Made by a program: the position numbers and the translations under genes. From assembly GCA_009746045.1 (NCBI GenBank), contig RPFO01000276.1, positions 3,692,193-3,756,192 on the forward strand: 64,000 bases of DNA, given 5' to 3'. This DNA comes from Mesostigma viride. Lineage: Eukaryota > Streptophyta > Mesostigmatophyceae > Mesostigmatales > Mesostigmataceae. The notes under the pieces were generated by a model that was not told the DNA's origin, made no database searches, and saw nothing but the letters and a program-made list of their open reading frames with translations. How positions within the stretch are numbered: position 1 is the stretch's first letter; each line of letters opens with the position of its first letter. This document shows positions 53,801-64,000 of this stretch, one piece after another.

Positions 53801-56589
53801 GTTGGCCATGCGATACAACGACCGGAGCGCACTCGAGGTGGGTGGCGGGTGACGGCATACACGCGGGATCGGGTGCTGTCTTATTTGATTGCGAACTTCA
53901 TGGCACACAGGAGGGGTGGGGTTCTGTCTTAGTTGTTGAATGTTGTGCCTGCATGTGTTTGTCATCGTGTGCGTGCTCGCACTTTCCACTGTGGGCAATG
54001 TGTTCATGCTGCCTACGTCTTAGCTAAGATAGAAATTGCCAATAACTGCTATCAGGGGCATGGCTCGGCTCTTCCATTCTAGCGAGACGTTACTGATGCC
54101 TTAACTATGGAAAGGTTGCCTAAAACTGCAACTATGGACATTCGTGTCACGAACAACAGAAACTTGCGCGCACAATTCCCCCATGGGCGAGGCGTTCCCC
54201 ATTCACCTTGACCATGTCCTTACTAATATGTAAGCTGCTGTATACACGGTGAATGAACGATGCACAGAACTTCCACCTGAGCGAGGCATTCTCGCTGCTG
54301 ACCAACAAGGAATGCCACTTCCTCAAGCATATGGGGACCATGGCGTACGCAGAGATCCGGCACATCATGATCGAGGTAGGCACCCAAATTGATGCTTGGT
54401 GAAGCAATGCGAGTTTATTTATATAGTTTTTGTGGGTGGGTGGGGGGGGGGGGGGGGGGGTGTGTGGGGGGGGGATGCTTGCTCGTCTCTTTCGTATTTC
54501 ACTGTCATTTTTCCTTTGATTGCTTCCTGGACCCTCTTCCTGTGTAGAGGGATGCAAGCATTGCCACGCATCCTGACCTGTCATGGCGTCCCATCTCGGT
54601 GGCTCCCTTATGCTTCCGCGCCCCTCGTACGCCCCCCGTTCCCTGTTGGTCGCTGCCTCGACGGCCTGTCCTCGTTGTCCCCATGCGGCAGATGGTTCTG
54701 GCGACGGACCTCAAGCGCCACTTTGCGCTGCTGGACAAGTTCAAGACGCGGCTGCTCACCCTGTCGGAGAAGCCGTGGGACAGTGAGAGCGAGAGCGACC
54801 GGCTGCTGCTTCTGCGCATGGCCATCAAGGTGTCCGACCTGGGGTGAGTCACGAGGGGGGGAGCTAACAACATGGGGATAAGTGTGCCCGGCCGCAAGGG
54901 GCCAACCAAGGTGTCTGACCTGGGTATGTGGTGGCTGGCGGGCCACAGCAGCAGCACCAACAACATCAGCATCGGCGGAACCGCACACTGCGTCCATGGG
55001 TGGCCAGTCCGAGGATCGCACCTCTGACATGCATGACAGTGAACACATGAGTGTTACAGTGAACGTGTGGGAGCTTGTGACAGGGATGACTGTGCATAGT
55101 TGTCAAGGTGGATGGCCAGTCTAGTGGACCGTTCGGTTGGCACCTGTGTGCGCATTCTCTGCTTATGCGCTAGCCCAGCACTTTTCCAATGCGTGAGCCA
55201 TTGCCCAACTCCATGCTTTTTGCATGATTTTGCCTTGGTTGCTTGCAGGCACACGTGCAAGGCGCTCCCGCTGCACCAGCAGTGGACAGCGCTGATCGTG
55301 GAGGAGTTTTACACGCAGGGCGACGCGGAGAGGGCAGCACAAGTGGACATCTCTCCTTTCATGGACCGCACCAACAACTGTGTGCCCAAGGCCCAGGTAG
55401 GCGTCGCTGTATCGCCTTATTGTTGCTGCTGTAAATAGTCAACCTGGCAATCTCACCCCTTTCATATACCTCACTAACACCTGCATGCCTAAGGCCCAGG
55501 TAGGGGTCGCGTAATGAAGTTGATGTTTGCGAACCAGCTGGGCAGGGTGGGTTATGCCGGCCCCGTTGCTGTTGTGGGCATATCTTTTGGCTCAACAGAT
55601 GCTTGCGTACCTGTCTTTCCACGCAGCCAGTTGGCCACAGTCTGTGCTAGCGTGGCCTTTCCCGGAATGCTTCTCTGTATCCTGAGGTTGGCAGGCCGCG
55701 GGCTGCACTGGCGCATCTCTGCCACCCGGGCAATGGTTGAGTCGGCTGCCTTGGGTCTCACATTTTCTGTTCGGCATCTCCCCCCCCCTGTTCGCTTGCC
55801 CGGTTCACCTGGTATCGTGCAGCACGGTTTCTTCCACTTCGTGGTGCTACCCCTCATGGATGTCTGGGTCAAGGTGAGCGTCCTGGAGCAGGGACGGGAA
55901 GCGGGGGAGGAGGCAGGGGTAGGGGTAGGGGTGATGGGGGCGAAGGTAGGGGGCAGAGCAGGCATGGGCATGGCATGGCATGGCATGCGCCAGCGTTGGT
56001 CAGTGTCACTTCCTTGGTTCATTCAAACGTCCTTGTCTCTCCCAGTAGAATATGTGGCGCACCTGTCGGTAGTGCATCAACACTTGTAGGAGAATGCGTA
56101 GGCGTCGCCAGCCGCTGTGTTTCCTTCGCCCTCTGCTCCACATGCCGCGTCTGGTCATGATACCGTTGCTTCTTGAGATGCTGATTTCAAAGTGCCGGCT
56201 TCGATGCATAGGTTTATTGCTCAGTTCTGGGATTGTCAATGTGCGTATCGAAAATCATCTGCCCGTGATTGTTTGCATGGGATGGCTTCTCTGCCGGGAT
56301 CCCTCTAGGGTCCCCTCTCATTACCCACAGAGTCGTGTGGTATAACGTGATATACCACTTTGTATACTGCCTGACTAGTACACAGCACAGGCCTAGACAA
56401 GGCTCCCGATGCCTATCTGTTCCAAGGGTCGCCGAGATGTCTGAAACTGGCGTTGTGTGGCACGTGCCCTGTTTGTCCCGACGACAGGCCTTCCCCAAGT
56501 CCGCGCCGCTACTGGCGAACCTGATGGCAAATGCGGAGTACTGGAAGAATGAACAAAAAAGGATGACCCTTGACATACACACACAGTAG
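47880..56589 (+). CDS. Membrane receptor-like class I cyclic-nucleotide phosphodiesterase
   Basis: Twelve exons: 47880-48191, 48906-49377, 49950-50253, 51022-51325, 52063-52269, 52680-53293, 53600-53837, 54268-54375, 54692-54843, 55249-55396, 55823-55873, 56488-56589. All junctions keep phase, giving 1003 residues. The product should hydrolyse cAMP and/or cGMP at a membrane. Helix 1 (about 52-74) and helix 2 (about 427-452) bracket a 350-residue outer domain; NWQPTINVV...YQASVLKEFL resembles the membrane-proximal half of a dCache sensor. A cytosolic helical and Ser-rich linker follows. The catalytic domain (about 740-990) has YHSAAHIADV (H747, H751), HDYKHPG (H787, D788, H791), ATDLKRHF, VSDLGH (D902) and the invariant Gln in AQHGFFHFVV (Q953). 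All metal ligands I can place are present. Ligand and nucleotide specificity cannot be read from sequence. Confidence 0.93.
48640..48905. repeat. C-rich tract with roughly 95-bp tandem duplication
   Basis: Two near-identical copies (about 48651-48746 and 48747-48840) of a C/T-rich segment. It forms the polypyrimidine tract before phosphodiesterase exon 2. Confidence 0.85.
51326..51690. repeat. (GTGG)n then (GGTCGGTG)n array starting at a splice donor
   Basis: The array begins at the first intron base after exon 4 (51325/51326). The first 120 bp are GTGG units; the rest are 8-bp GGTCGGTG units. The frame continuing from exon 4 stays open through the array as Trp/Val/Gly repeats. Confidence 0.95.
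54431..54472. repeat. Poly-G tract
   Basis: G-rich run (GGGTGG, then long G) in the intron after phosphodiesterase exon 8. Confidence 0.9.
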
Positions 56590-57120
56590 CCCCACGGGGG
56601 CATCTTTGAAGCAGGGACTTTTTGTATTGTTGTGAGTCCCTTGCATCATCGATGCGGTTTTTGACCCCTTTCGCACATTGCAAGGAAACATCGCAGTCGT
56701 ACCTGATGGTAACGAGGCCTCCGGGACATGTCTTTACCCTGGAGGATTCTTTTGTGCAGCTGGAAGCTTGGCCATATCTAGCTGATGTCAGCAGCTTGTG
56801 GCATCATGTTGAACTATGGCCCTGGGCATATGGTAGGTCTCCTTGATATGGTAGGTTTTCTCGTCCATGCATCACCACCCTGTCAGCATACAACTGGAAT
56901 AGACCATGTAGGTTAGTAATAGTTGCGTAGCTGTAGTGTATCTCGACTGTGGCGCTAAAAGCGACGCCTTCCATGGGCAGCCTTTGGGTAAGACATCTTG
57001 CATCGTGGTACCATAGTTACACTCGGCAGCAAGATTTTGTACTATATCAGTACCATCACCGTTGTGTCGATAAATTTTTAGGATTATTATACCCCTTCTG
57101 CTGCTTCGAACTTAATCCGA
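56590..57120. other. 3' flank of the phosphodiesterase gene
   Basis: No exon recognised. A GGTCTCCTTGATATGG string at 56837 matches part of the dispersed repeat seen near 1309, 5750 and 36360. Confidence 0.4.
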
Positions 57121-57129
57121 CGTAAATTA

Positions 57130-57502
57130 CTGACCATCAAGTAGATCAATGTAAGAATGCACAGATCGATCAGTTGCTGGCCGACCTTATCATGGTCCAA
57201 GCTCAGTTTGAACACCGTGTTTCCTCCATCTCTCTAGCTTGGATTGCCATGCATGACAAGAAGAGATGGCAGACCATTCATTGTCCAGCGCTTGTCCACA
57301 CGCCAGCCCCTGTACATGGGCAAGCCCCGCCCCAGGAGGAAGGAGCCGGCGCTTTACCGAGTAGAATAACTGGGATTTTTGTAGCTTAGATAATTAGATA
57401 TTTTAGTTATTTTTTTGCGGCTCCGTTCCCCCCCATGTACCATCAGCCATGGAACACATGCCACATGAACTCCCAACGGAGTCGTGTTATAATTTATTTT
57501 GA
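57130..57502 (+). mobile_element. LINE 3' fragment
   Basis: Contains the end of an ORF2-like frame, a short 3' UTR and the hairpin ACTCC-CAAC-GGAGT followed by an AT-rich tail. No TSD could be fixed. It is a diverged relative of 58059-58559. Confidence 0.7.
57144..57389 (+). CDS. LINE ORF2 C-terminus fragment (diverged)
   Basis: About 80 residues in frame, with LLADLIMVQAQFEHRVSS and AWIAMHDKKRWQ. These align by eye with the same region of the fragment at 58203-58559. The Pro-rich end has drifted and the usual RFDE stop context is lost. A pseudogene fragment. Confidence 0.55.
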   Translation, partial: DQCKNAQIDQLLADLIMVQAQFEHRVSSISLAWIAMHDKKRWQTIHCPALVHTPAPVHGQAPPQEEGAGALPSRITGIFVA

Positions 57503-58046
57503 TTATATACATTAAACTATACCCTGCAATCCTACCGAGGACTTATGCCACGAGCCACGAGGTAGCCATGGCTGACGTCGGATCGACGGCGGAGCTCATA
57601 ACTCACATGTGTTTGGGCACCAAATTCGGCCGTGAATATCACAATCGCTTCGTCTTTCTAAGACGCACACGCTGATATATTTTCCCGAATTAAGCTGTTA
57701 CGCAATATTACGTCCAGCAAACGCAACTCGACGAATCGCAGTTTGGAGGCTGCGATCGATGAGCCAAGCAAATACGCCTGCAGCTTCGCCTCCCAGCCCC
57801 GCAGGCAACGGTGACCCCTAGTAGCCAAGCGTTAGTGGATCACTCGGCTCCTCCCGCGGCCTCGCCATCGGCATCGCCTGACCCCAAACGCATCCGCTCA
57901 TCCTTTCCACGCGAACCGCGTTTCAAGCCCTACTCCTTCCATGCCGACACTTTCGACTGGTAGGGCGTCCCCAACATCTACTGCTCCAATTTTGGTACTT
58001 TTGAAATTCCATGCCTGGAGCGCAAAGTTTTAAGTTTGCAATATAT

Positions 58047-58571
58047 GTGCCGTTTGTAAATTAAATTAAATTAAATTATAACATGTCTCCGTTGGGAGAT
58101 CATGTAGCACATATTCCAGGTTGGATGGGTGGTGTGGAGGAAGCCGCGTAATCGAACTAACCTAACTCTAAGCTATATCTAGTCTAGAAAAGCCTATCTA
58201 CGCTACTCATCAAAACGGCTCCTCCGTTTGGGGGGAGGCGGCTTGCCCACAGGGGCTGGCGTGTGCGCCTTGACAATCTTCTTCCACCGCGTCTTGTCTT
58301 GCATGGCAGTCCAAAGACGGGAGAGAGAGTGGATGCGGTACTCAAACTGGGCTGGGACCACTAGGTCGTCCAGCAACATCTGGGTATAGGTCATGGCATG
58401 TTTCCCTACCTTTTTAGGAATGTTCTTGGGGCCAGGCCAGGTCAAAATGTGCCGCCCCGGTTGGCCGAGCCGCTGGGGACCGGCCAGACCAAGGGCGGTG
58501 TCGACCTGGCTGGTGCGAGCAAGATGTCCTACAAATGCTATCCTACGCTGTCTAATCTCGTGCCGTTTGTA
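58047..58571 (-). mobile_element. 5'-truncated LINE, 12-bp TSD
   Basis: The TSD GTGCCGTTTGTA (58047-58058 and 58560-58571) bounds 501 bp (58059-58559). On the minus strand it carries ORF2 C-terminal coding sequence, a 3' UTR, the hairpin TCTCC-CAAC-GGAGA and an AATTTAATTTAATTT tail. Confidence 0.9.
58203..58559 (-). CDS. LINE ORF2 C-terminal region
   Basis: Open from the truncation junction to the stop: 118 residues. It starts IRQRRIAFVGHLART, the RRxxxxGHLxR signature common just after the reverse transcriptase domain of LINE ORF2 proteins, then QFEYRIHSLSRLW, AMQDKTRWKKIV and a Pro/Lys/Arg-rich end. The catalytic domains are missing because of 5' truncation. The frame has no stop, so the insertion is fairly young. 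Confidence 0.75.
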   Translation of the reverse strand, partial: EIRQRRIAFVGHLARTSQVDTALGLAGPQRLGQPGRHILTWPGPKNIPKKVGKHAMTYTQMLLDDLVVPAQFEYRIHSLSRLWTAMQDKTRWKKIVKAHTPAPVGKPPPPKRRSRFDE

Positions 58572-59138
58572 GCTCTAGCTCTATAATAACCTGACCAACC
58601 CCGCATTCCTCAAAGTAGCACTTGTTGCCTATTCTCAAATGTTATGCGAATCACATGATTAGGATCTGCTTCACGATTGCTATTGCTCGAGATTCAATTA
58701 AGAATGATTGAGATCAATAAATGATGAACCAAATAAACCAAATTAGGCCACTTGACAAGTTCATGATCCATTTACATTGTACAATTAAGCGATTAATTAA
58801 TTCATAAATCATACATTACATGGGATACCCCCGTCGACGAGCTCGTGGTACGTACAATGAAACATTTGAGTTTGTAACATGTCTCCATGGATATATACAT
58901 GTATGCTGGACCTCGCGCATCTCAGCCCTCTAAGAAATGTTATTTGAACTCAGGTCTAGATCTAAATATATACATGATCTGGATAATATTATACACTTCC
59001 TTAAAAGAGCATGAATCGAGCTTTACAATTCAGGACAAGGAACTCGTTTGCAAATCACGGCTGAAAGGCAAGTGCTCACAACGAAGCACGTGCTCTCAAG
59101 GCTGTCCACCTCGTCCAACCAAGCCCGGGCGAGCTGGC
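58572..59138. other. No gene recognised
   Basis: AT-rich spacer. No transposon end could be identified for the neighbouring transposase gene. Confidence 0.35.
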
Positions 59139-62100
59139 CTACTCAACAGGTCTCTTCTTGGCCAAGTTCGTGAGCCGTTTCTCGACGTCTGTCGGAATGG
59201 TCAAGATGGCCTGGCGATTGTTAGCTGGGTTGACAACAATGGTGTGTTCGAACCCCGCGTCCATGCACAGGTAGCAATTGACCAAGTTTGGCTGTTCAGC
59301 TTGCGCATCGGCGTCCATTTTGAACATCGTCGCCATACCCGGAAATCTGTCCCAGTAGCGCACCCCCACCACCCATTGTCCCTTACGGAACAACTCCCTA
59401 TCGACCTTGCCGTTTCTGTCGGCCACTCGCCTCACGAAAGTAGCGGCCACCTGATAAGGCTCCTGCAAGACTTCCGCTAGCCAATATGGATGATCTGGAT
59501 CGTGGGACTCATCACCAGAGTAGGACTCGACGGCAAAAATGTCTCGCAGCTTCAGTCTCCTTCCCATCATCGTCCTCTCTGCCTGTAGTCTGTTCAGTCG
59601 CGTCCCTGCGTGCCCCCCTTGTCCGTTTGGGTTCCTTTGCACTGGCTCCCCCAGTTTGTGGAGCTTCATCCGAGCACCTCCCACATTCCAGCCGTCCATG
59701 TCGGTCCACTCCTTTCGACAATCCCACCACCTTTCCTCGGCGCACGCACCGCCACAATAGCAGGAATACTGGCGCAGCATTAAGCGCGTCACATTCGACT
59801 TGTCCATGCGCCACCAGTGCGCCTTCTTCACTCCTTTGATTTCGCCGCGCCCTGGGCTGTAAGGAAGCACCTGCGCGTCGAAGACAAGATTTGCACAAGG
59901 GAAAGTTGAAGTTACGAGACCATCGAGCTAGTTGTGTTTTATTAAGCACTCCTGATCGCCAGGACTCCAAGAACGCCCTAGAAACGACGGCCGGCGTAAC
60001 TATTCCCTGAACGAGGACTGTACACTTAATTACCTCGGGGAACTCGAAGAAGTTACGCCTGGTCGTTGTGGTCCCGCCCACCGCCCCCGACGCCAGATTC
60101 TCCACCAACTGGGCGGCCGTCTGTTTGTCCTGGTTCTCTTCCCTGATGTGCCACCTCCTCAACATGCACTTCACAGTCCCACCAGCTCCATCCACCTCCC
60201 CCTTTCCGTGCTGCTCCCCAAAGTAATTCCACTCAAATGACTCCAGGTGCGGATCCTCCGTCAGCAGCCGGGCCACTTCCGCGATCACATTCCTTGACTT
60301 GAACTGCATGGAGCAATTGTCCGACCACCCAATGAAGCGCTTCACCTCTACCCCTTCTGACCGTAGTGTCGCCAGGATTTTGAGGATAGCAAAACGGAGG
60401 GCCCGCCCGTCCCTTTTCATTCCGCCCTGTCCGATGAAGTGAAACTCCCTTCTCACGACCTTTCCCGACGCTGGATCCAAGTAGCGCACGATCCAGGGCA
60501 TAAGGACGAATGTGACTGGATGCCAATACTGTGCTTGGAGATTGTGATAGGTGTAAGACTGGTAGTTCTCGGCGTAATCTGTGTGGCATACAAGGTCCCC
60601 CACCCGCATCCTTGAGAGACATTCCTTGGAGGCGTCCGCTTGCCACCACGCGTTGAAGCAATGCTGGATGAAGTCCGGCCACTTGTCCACAATTGCCTCC
60701 TTTAGCTCCGTTGGTGTGGACTTGACGTCGACTTGCGTCAATCGCTGCCCACCAGCCTTTGCGATCTCGTCACAGTCGTCCTGCATATGCGCAGTGTGCA
60801 CATACAGAAAAGACATCAACTTCGACCCACCAATGACCTGTAGAAAGAAAAAAGACAGGACCTCAGGAAAAATTGAAAAAGAAACGCCTTGGGGCGCAAC
60901 CACTCCACTAAAAATTACCTCTGGCCCAAGAACTTCAGGAAACATTGCAAAAGAAACGCCTTGGGGCGCAACCACTCCACTAAAAATTACCTCTGGCCCA
61001 AGAACCGCACCCGGCGGCACATCCTGCATCTCGTATCTGGTCCATGAAATCAGGTGGTTGGAAGCCTCCTCCCGTTCGCATAACATGAAGTTCCGAATTC
61101 CACACTTGGGAGCCAGGCAAGTGCCCAACACACAAGCCTTACGCCGGATCGAGCAAACCCCCAACTCCTCGCCCAGGTCATGATCGGGCACCCCTTCCTC
61201 GTCGTCCAGCACCCTCCCATGCATGGGCAGATCCTCAAGTTCGCCCTGAAAAGGCTGAACCTGCGGCCGCGACGACCCCACAGACGACCTCGAACCTCCC
61301 CCCTCCCTCATCCCCTCCACCTCACAAGTAAACTTGTTCACCCACTCTGTCGTGTGAGTGGCTTTGAAAATGGAACATGTGGGCACGGACGACCCCACGT
61401 CGAGCTGGCTACCATGATCGCACGCGTGGCATTCAGGTCCGCACTCGCATCTGGCATGAAAAGTTGCACGAAATTTGGCCAACCCCCCAACCATGGACTG
61501 CATGGTAGTGTGGTGCTGGCATGCGCACAAGTTCCGCATTTTCCACCGCCCCTTGACGCATGCGGGCATATGCTTGCAAAAAGTAGTGTATCCCACATGA
61601 ACTGTGCTCTTCTGATTCGTGCGTAGCATTGACATCCCTGCCTCCGTCTCCAAAATCACCTGATTTCCCCCCCTCACACCCTCCTCTCCCTCCCCCCCCC
61701 CCTCCCTACTGTCCATCCGCCGCGGTGGCTTCAACTCCGGATGGCGGGAAATGAACACTTCGTAAATCTTCGACTTGGAGACAGTATAGTAGCGCGCACC
61801 CTCCGAAAACGCTAGTGTATGTTTGTAATCCTTTCTGGTCCATTCACAATGAACATCCTTCATGTTCGGAGACGCCCGCGTCAAGTTATCATCCCTCCAG
61901 CACGCTTGTATCAGGGCAATGACTTCCGTCGGAAGCTCGTCTTTCCTCCTCCTCCTCTCTGGCGCACTCATCAAAAGGTCGTCCTCCCCTTCTTCCATTC
62001 CATCCCTGTGACCCCGAACAGTTGCGACAAAGCGCCTGTCAATCCCGAACGCGCGCTCCACAATCCTGTCCGGGACGCCCTCCATTGCCTTCGTAACAAG

Positions 62101-62622
62101 TCCACACAAGGCCCACCTAAGCCCACGATCCTTCTCAGATGTTCCCAAGTCGCCAAAAGCCTTCTTGATGGTATCCCGAAGAGATTCCGCCCAACTTTCA
62201 GGAAGCCCGTCGTCACAGTTCTTCCTCTTCTTAATGCCGTTGCTCTCCGCCACCATGGCATTTAGTCTTGAAGCTGCGCAAGACAGAACCTCCGCGCTCA
62301 TCTCTGGCGTCCTGTGGTTGTTTGCTTTCACGCGTTCCGCCATGATAGGAAAGATGTCATTGGCAATTTTGTACCCCTTGTTCTCGATGTACTTGTCGCT
62401 CCAGAGACCGCGAAGTGCAGGCTCCCGGTCGTCATTGGACAAGGGACGCGAACCGTCGGAAACGGCCCCCCGCCCCGATCGCGCCATCAGACTTTGGTCA
62501 GACGGCAGCTGATTTTTTTCGCCTCTTAATCCCGCGGCACCGAAAGCCCTGAGGATGAGTAATGATAAATAATCACCATTAAAGACACGACGAAAACGAT
62601 GGGCATCAAACAAGAACGACAA
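59139..62622 (-). CDS. DDE-type transposase-like protein, family not identified
   Basis: Three exons on the minus strand: about 62622-60991, 60837-60034 and 59870-59139. Introns (153 and 163 bp) are GT...AG and phase 0; the first has no stop and reads through. The product is about 1056 residues. N-terminal third: basic, helical. Middle: Cys/His-rich zinc-binding block (CACQHHTT, CECGPECHACDHG, LGTCLAPKCGIRNF). Then an RNase-H-like core: DYAENYQSYTYHN, GWSDNCSMQFKSR, and FGEQHGKGEVDGAGGTVK, giving candidate acidic residues at DYAE, SDN and GEVDG. The C-terminus has a Cys pair region and DHPYWLAEVL. An acceptor-like CCTCAG near 62553 suggests an unseen upstream first exon, so the ATG at 62622 is doubtful. 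I know similar uncharacterised proteins from animal genomes but cannot name the superfamily. Confidence 0.6.
60841..60990 (-). repeat. 72-bp tandem duplication including a 5' splice site
   Basis: The segment GGGCCAGAG|GTAATTTTTAGTGG and following bases occurs twice, donors at 60991/60990 and 60919/60918. Both copies keep frame. Confidence 0.9.
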
Positions 62623-62632
62623 GCGTCATTAA

Positions 62633-63200
62633 TAACGCCGGCCGGCGCAACTGGATACATGTAAACCATACAAAAGTGATTTTATGAAACACATACAGTT
62701 TGTCATTAATAACGACGGCCGGCGTAACTCGGGCGCAATTAAAAACCATTAAGAAGCAACTCAGGATATGCAGGCAGAAATCCTTCAGGTGTAAAAAAGA
62801 TGTACAAACACACTTTTGGTAATGGGGCCTGATTGCGCAACTGCAAGATACCATTGGAAACGCCGGCCGGCGCAACTGGATGCATGTACATAAACCATAC
62901 AAAAGTGATTTGCACAAAACCCCTACAATTTGTCATGAGTAACGACGGCCGGCGTAACTCGGTTGCATTTGAAAACCACAAAGAAGCAACTCAGGTAGTG
63001 AAGGCGGAAATCCCAGAGGTGATAAAATGTTTACCAACACAAAATGTTGATAAGCGTGCAAGCTTTTGCAAGTGCGCGCAAGATACCATTGGAAACGCCG
63101 GCCGGCGCAACTGGAACACCAAAACAAAAAACTTGATTTGCACGAAACCCATTCAGTTCGTCATGGATAACGACGGCCGGCGCAACTTCATGGCACTCAC
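62633..63200. repeat. Array with repeated GCCGGCCG palindromic core
   Basis: Two alternating modules, one with AACGCCGGCCGGCGCAACTGG and one with AACGACGGCCGGCGTAACTCG, form a compound unit of about 230 bp, roughly 2.5 copies. Cores are near 62637, 62712, 62863, 62945, 63098 and 63174. The same core lies in the transposase intron at about 59980-59997. Confidence 0.85.
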
Positions 63201-64000
63201 CACTTTCACCAAATGCCATGTCGCCATTATATTGAGGAAAGCGAAGTATGCCCACTTGAAGCTGTGGTCTGCAGAACATTGACACAAAATATGCATGGTA
63301 TTTCAAGCAATGAATGCTATGTGTCAGGCATCAATGTCTTTATTGTATCCAAATGTGGTTAGGACGGAGGTTTACATTGGTTGCTATTTTAAGACAATGG
63401 CGTATAACCAAACATTGCACACACTCAAGAGTGTACTTATGCTGAACTGGAAAGGAACATTAAACCCCAATAAGGTAGATATTTTTCTTTTACATTTTAA
63501 TTTTTTATATACTACTTTATATAATATTATATTATATTATATTATGCTATATTATGTTATATGAAATAACATTAAAATTAACATAAAATTAAAATTATAT
63601 ATTAATTATAGTATATTATATAATTTATATTATATATTATATTCACGATGCTCTGTGTATTAATGACATATCAGACACACCTACATCACATCGCCTTGAT
63701 GTTTCCGTTGTATGGGTCCGGTCGGGCGTTGGTAGCTGGTCGACAACAATTCTACATTTCCTAAAAAAAAATGCGACCGTGCCTACATTCGAAGGCGCGC
63801 TGTGGCTGACCTGAACTATCGGTGAACACCTCGGCGTCACTTGACCGGCCTAGGTTGACATTTCGGCAGAGTAACGCTGCTTAAAGGATCATTGCGTAGT
63901 TCGCGCGATTTGGCTCTTTATATATGTTTTTGGAGACGACGAGCAAGCATCCGATTGGTCAGCCAATTCCTGTCCAGTCCTCGGACAGTGTCCAATCCGG
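63201..64000. other. AT-rich end region, no gene recognised
   Basis: An AT-rich block (TATATTAT repeats) spans about 63483-63640. No exon is supportable on either strand. Confidence 0.4.

Noticed and set aside
57540-58046. Possible small gene with SASPDPKRIRSS-like frame
   Set aside because: Short frame with stops, no splice support and no recognisable domain.
59486-61626. Plus-strand frames of 100-200 codons under the transposase
   Set aside because: Antisense shadows of the minus-strand coding region with no own motifs.

Overview
The window is eukaryotic nuclear DNA. At least five protein genes are broken by GT...AG introns, and exon joins agree in reading phase across many junctions. GC-rich exons sit among long introns and spacers packed with micro- and minisatellites, an intact LTR retrotransposon, several 5'-truncated non-LTR retroposons with target-site duplications (TSDs), and two DNA-transposon remnants. 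No bacterial gene layout, operon or CRISPR array is present. The mix (ATP23, a KCTD-type BTB protein, a class I cyclic-nucleotide phosphodiesterase, an Sfp-type phosphopantetheinyl transferase) fits a unicellular alga or similar protist. A green (prasinophyte-type) alga is my best guess, but this is inference only.

Layout. 1-3.1 kb (+): 3' half of a single-pass membrane protein of unknown family. 6.0-10.6 kb (-): BTB/T1 (KCTD-like) gene, six exons. 12.0-15.3 kb (+): ATP23 metalloprotease, five exons. 16.1-16.6 kb: non-LTR retroposon with an 11-bp TSD. 17.4-31.8 kb (-): a phosphopantetheinyl transferase gene stretched over about 14 kb; its introns hold minisatellites and a complete Ty1/copia-like element (22174-28058) with identical LTRs and a 5-bp TSD. 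29.4-30.4 kb: 9-bp repeat arrays. 32-37 kb: poor in recognisable genes; one tRNA-like Pol III promoter pair and one weak spliced candidate. 37.0-41.5 kb: minisatellites with nested LINE fragments. 42.7-46.6 kb: PIF/Harbinger-like DNA transposon remnant. 47.9-56.6 kb (+): twelve-exon membrane-anchored receptor-like phosphodiesterase, reconstructed as 1003 residues. 57.1-58.6 kb: two LINE 3' fragments. 59.1-62.6 kb (-): DDE-type transposase of a family I cannot name, with a short-repeat array upstream that shares motifs with its introns.

Three patterns stand out. (1) At least eight introns carry near-copies of their own 5' splice site with flanking exon bases, as if introns grow by tandem duplication across the exon/intron boundary. 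(2) Six non-LTR retroposons share a short 3' hairpin whose closing base pair changes in a compensatory way (A-T, T-A, G-C, C-G), followed by a short AT-rich repeat tail; a related hairpin forms three very short units. (3) The copia-like pol has an integrase-first order, with a retropepsin-like segment (DTQA instead of DTG) between integrase and reverse transcriptase. The host genes are independent housekeeping or signalling genes, and I see no evidence that they act together as one system.
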